DNA of 64,000 bases from Nocardioides sp. BP30. GTDB taxonomy: Bacteria > Actinomycetota > Actinomycetes > Propionibacteriales > Nocardioidaceae. Shown one piece after another: positions 62,734 to 64,000 of this stretch (its first letter is position 1; each line of letters opens with the position of its first letter). Under the pieces are notes generated by a model, which was given only the letters and a program-made list of their open reading frames with translations, was not told where the DNA came from and ran no database searches. Where the stretch lies: assembly GCF_029873215.1 (NCBI RefSeq), contig NZ_CP123620.1, positions 2,790,001 through 2,854,000 of the forward strand, written 5' to 3'. The position numbers and the translations under genes are program-made.

Positions 62734-62772
62734 GTTGGATGTCCTAGTATCTTCGGTGGTAGGACGTCCAAC
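62734..62772. promoter_or_regulatory. Palindromic operator overlapping the icmF promoter
   Basis: Arms GTTGGATGTCCTA (62734-62746) and TAGGACGTCCAAC (62760-62772) match at 12 of 13 positions around a 13-nt spacer. A candidate -10, TAGTAT (62745-62750), overlaps the left arm, so a bound protein should repress. The regulator is unknown; none is encoded next to it. Confidence 0.75.
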
Positions 62773-62790
62773 GAGTTCCGCGAGGTAGCC

Positions 62791-64000
62791 ATGTCCGGCC
62801 TGCACACGCCCACCCACCCGATCCGACTCGTCACCGCCTCGAGCCTCTTCGACGGCCACGACGCGTCGATCAACATCATGCGGCGCATCTTCCAGGCGCA
62901 GGGCTGCGAGGTCATCCACCTCGGCCACAACCGGTCCGTCCGGGAGGTCGTCGACGCCGCCCTGGAGGAGGACGTCCAGGGCGTGGCCGTCTCCTCCTAC
63001 CAGGGTGGTCACATCGAGTACTTCGAGTACCTCGTGGAGTCGCTGCGCAGCCAGGGCGCAGGCCACGTCAAGGTGGTCGGTGGAGGCGGTGGCGTCATCG
63101 TGCCGGCCGAGATCGAGCGGCTGCGGCGCTCCGGGGTCACGATCTTCTCCCCCGAGGACGGTCAGCGGCTCGGGCTCGCGGGGATGATCAACACGGTCGT
63201 GGCCGAGTGCGACTTCGACCTGTGGAGCTCGCGCGAGGTCAGCGCGGACCAGGTCATCAGCGGCGATCGCTTCGCCGTCGCCCGGGCGATCACCGGCGCC
63301 GAGGCGGGGGTGCTCCCGCCCGACGTCCTCGCCGGCATCAGGGCAGCCGCGGCCCGGCACCACGCCCCGGTGCTCGGGATCACCGGCACCGGCGGCTCGG
63401 GGAAGTCCTCCCTCACCGACGAGCTGATCCGGCGCTTCCGGATCGACCAGCAGGACAAGCTGCGGATCGCCGTGATCGCCGTCGACCCGACCCGCCGCCG
63501 GGGCGGTGGCGCGCTGCTCGGCGACCGGATCCGGATGAACTCCCTGGACGGGGACCGGGTCTTCTTCCGCAGCCTGGCCACCCGCGGCGCGCACGAGCTG
63601 CCCGACCACCTCGACGCCGTGATCGCCGTCGCGCGGGCAGCCGGCTTCGACCTGATCGTGGTGGAGACCCCCGGCATCGGCCAGGGGGATGCGGCGATCG
63701 TGCCGTTCGTCGACGCCTCGCTGTACGTGATGACGCCGGAGTTCGGCGCCGCCTCGCAGCTGGAGAAGATCGACATGCTCGACTTCGCCGACGTCGTCGC
63801 CATCAACAAGTTCGAGCGCCGCGGCGCCAAGGACGCCCTGCGCGACGTGGGACGGCAGCTCGTCCGCAATCGCGAGGCCTTCGGCAAGCAGCCCGCCGAC
63901 ATGCCCGTCTTCGGTACGTCGGCGGCCACCTTCAACGACGATGGCGTCACGGCGCTCTACCAGCACCTGCGCGACGTCCTCGCCGACAAGGGCGCCACCT
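62791..64000 (+). CDS. icmF: Fused isobutyryl-CoA mutase IcmF (3' end beyond window)
   Basis: First 403 residues of a coenzyme-B12-dependent acyl-CoA mutase of the IcmF type (about 1080 aa in full). The N-terminal B12-binding domain has LFDGHDASINIMRR with lower axial His23, SSYQGGH and KVVGGGGGVIVP. It is followed by the MeaB-like G-protein domain with P-loop GITGTGGSGKSS (about residue 196), DPTRRRGGGALLGDRIRM and NKFERRGAKDA. The order B12 domain - GTPase is diagnostic of IcmF rather than methylmalonyl-CoA mutase. Predicted to interconvert isobutyryl- and butyryl-CoA. ATG at 62791 with GAGG about 5 nt upstream. Confidence 0.93.
   Translation, partial: MSGLHTPTHPIRLVTASSLFDGHDASINIMRRIFQAQGCEVIHLGHNRSVREVVDAALEEDVQGVAVSSYQGGHIEYFEYLVESLRSQGAGHVKVVGGGGGVIVPAEIERLRRSGVTIFSPEDGQRLGLAGMINTVVAECDFDLWSSREVSADQVISGDRFAVARAITGAEAGVLPPDVLAGIRAAAARHHAPVLGITGTGGSGKSSLTDELIRRFRIDQQDKLRIAVIAVDPTRRRGGGALLGDRIRMNSLDGDRVFFRSLATRGAHELPDHLDAVIAVARAAGFDLIVVETPGIGQGDAAIVPFVDASLYVMTPEFGAASQLEKIDMLDFADVVAINKFERRGAKDALRDVGRQLVRNREAFGKQPADMPVFGTSAATFNDDGVTALYQHLRDVLADKGAT

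Overview
This 64-kb window is high-GC chromosomal DNA from an actinobacterium. Supporting signs are a GlnR operator ahead of glnA, ClgR, a DUF3046 gene upstream of recA, an RDD/DUF4191 pair beside lipA and glnA, F420-type and IcmF enzymes, many GTG/TTG starts, and many putative leaderless promoters. Gene content and order suggest Propionibacteriales, perhaps Nocardioidaceae, but no rRNA or tRNA gene is present to confirm this. Most of the window is core genome. I see no CRISPR array, IS element, integrase or prophage.

Layout. (1) 1-6.9 kb: 3' part of an AidB-like acyl-CoA dehydrogenase, glyA, then a sulfate-assimilation unit (cysteine-type leader peptide, ferredoxin sulfite reductase, APS/PAPS reductase, sirohydrochlorin chelatase). 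(2) 6.9-12.1 kb: minus-strand DNA-damage block. A LexA box lies ahead of recA, and recA is followed by recX, a phosphoribosyltransferase, a class-III-like PPK2 polyphosphate kinase, a small HipA-like kinase and a DUF3037 protein, with 13-nt or overlapping junctions throughout. (3) 12.2-18.4 kb: lhr helicase and nei glycosylase, then clgR and cinA/pncC. (4) 18.5-28.4 kb: GH15 trehalase/glucoamylase and a giant secreted nuclease/5'-nucleotidase (2647 aa). (5) 28.5-38.9 kb: the block dapA, rnj, ftsK, RodZ-like gene, rimO, pgsA, plus an LLM oxidoreductase. (6) 39-45.7 kb: PhzF, thyA, folA, Ca2+/H+ antiporter, purine permease, amino-acid permease. (7) 45.7-58 kb: gcvT, pepA, sucB/dlaT, Tat esterase, lipB, deaminase, lipA, DUF4191, lipoprotein, RDD, glnA. 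This follows the same general order as in mycobacteria. (8) 58-64 kb: a less conserved tail with a secreted protein, an FBP-domain gene divergent from a TetR regulator, a VOC protein, a lone phage-type helicase, and the start of icmF behind a strong palindromic operator.

How the genes work together. sir, cysH and the chelatase reduce sulfate and make siroheme. lipB and lipA make the lipoyl groups used by sucB (two lipoyl domains) and by the glycine-cleavage system represented by gcvT; glyA and thyA/folA complete one-carbon metabolism. The recA operon joins recombination to what looks like polyphosphate-driven nucleotide salvage and a HipA-like kinase. The secreted nuclease/nucleotidase could turn extracellular DNA into nucleosides and phosphate.

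Most notable for follow-up: the LexA-box-headed recA-recX-PRT-PPK2-HipA-DUF3037 operon; a TANNNT hexamer placed 6-7 nt before the start codon of 14 genes (leaderless transcription); the nuclease/5'-nucleotidase fusion; a 22-bp tandem array with inverted copies at 38.9-39.05 kb; and the sulfite-reductase leader peptide. All calls are from reading the sequence; no database search was run.
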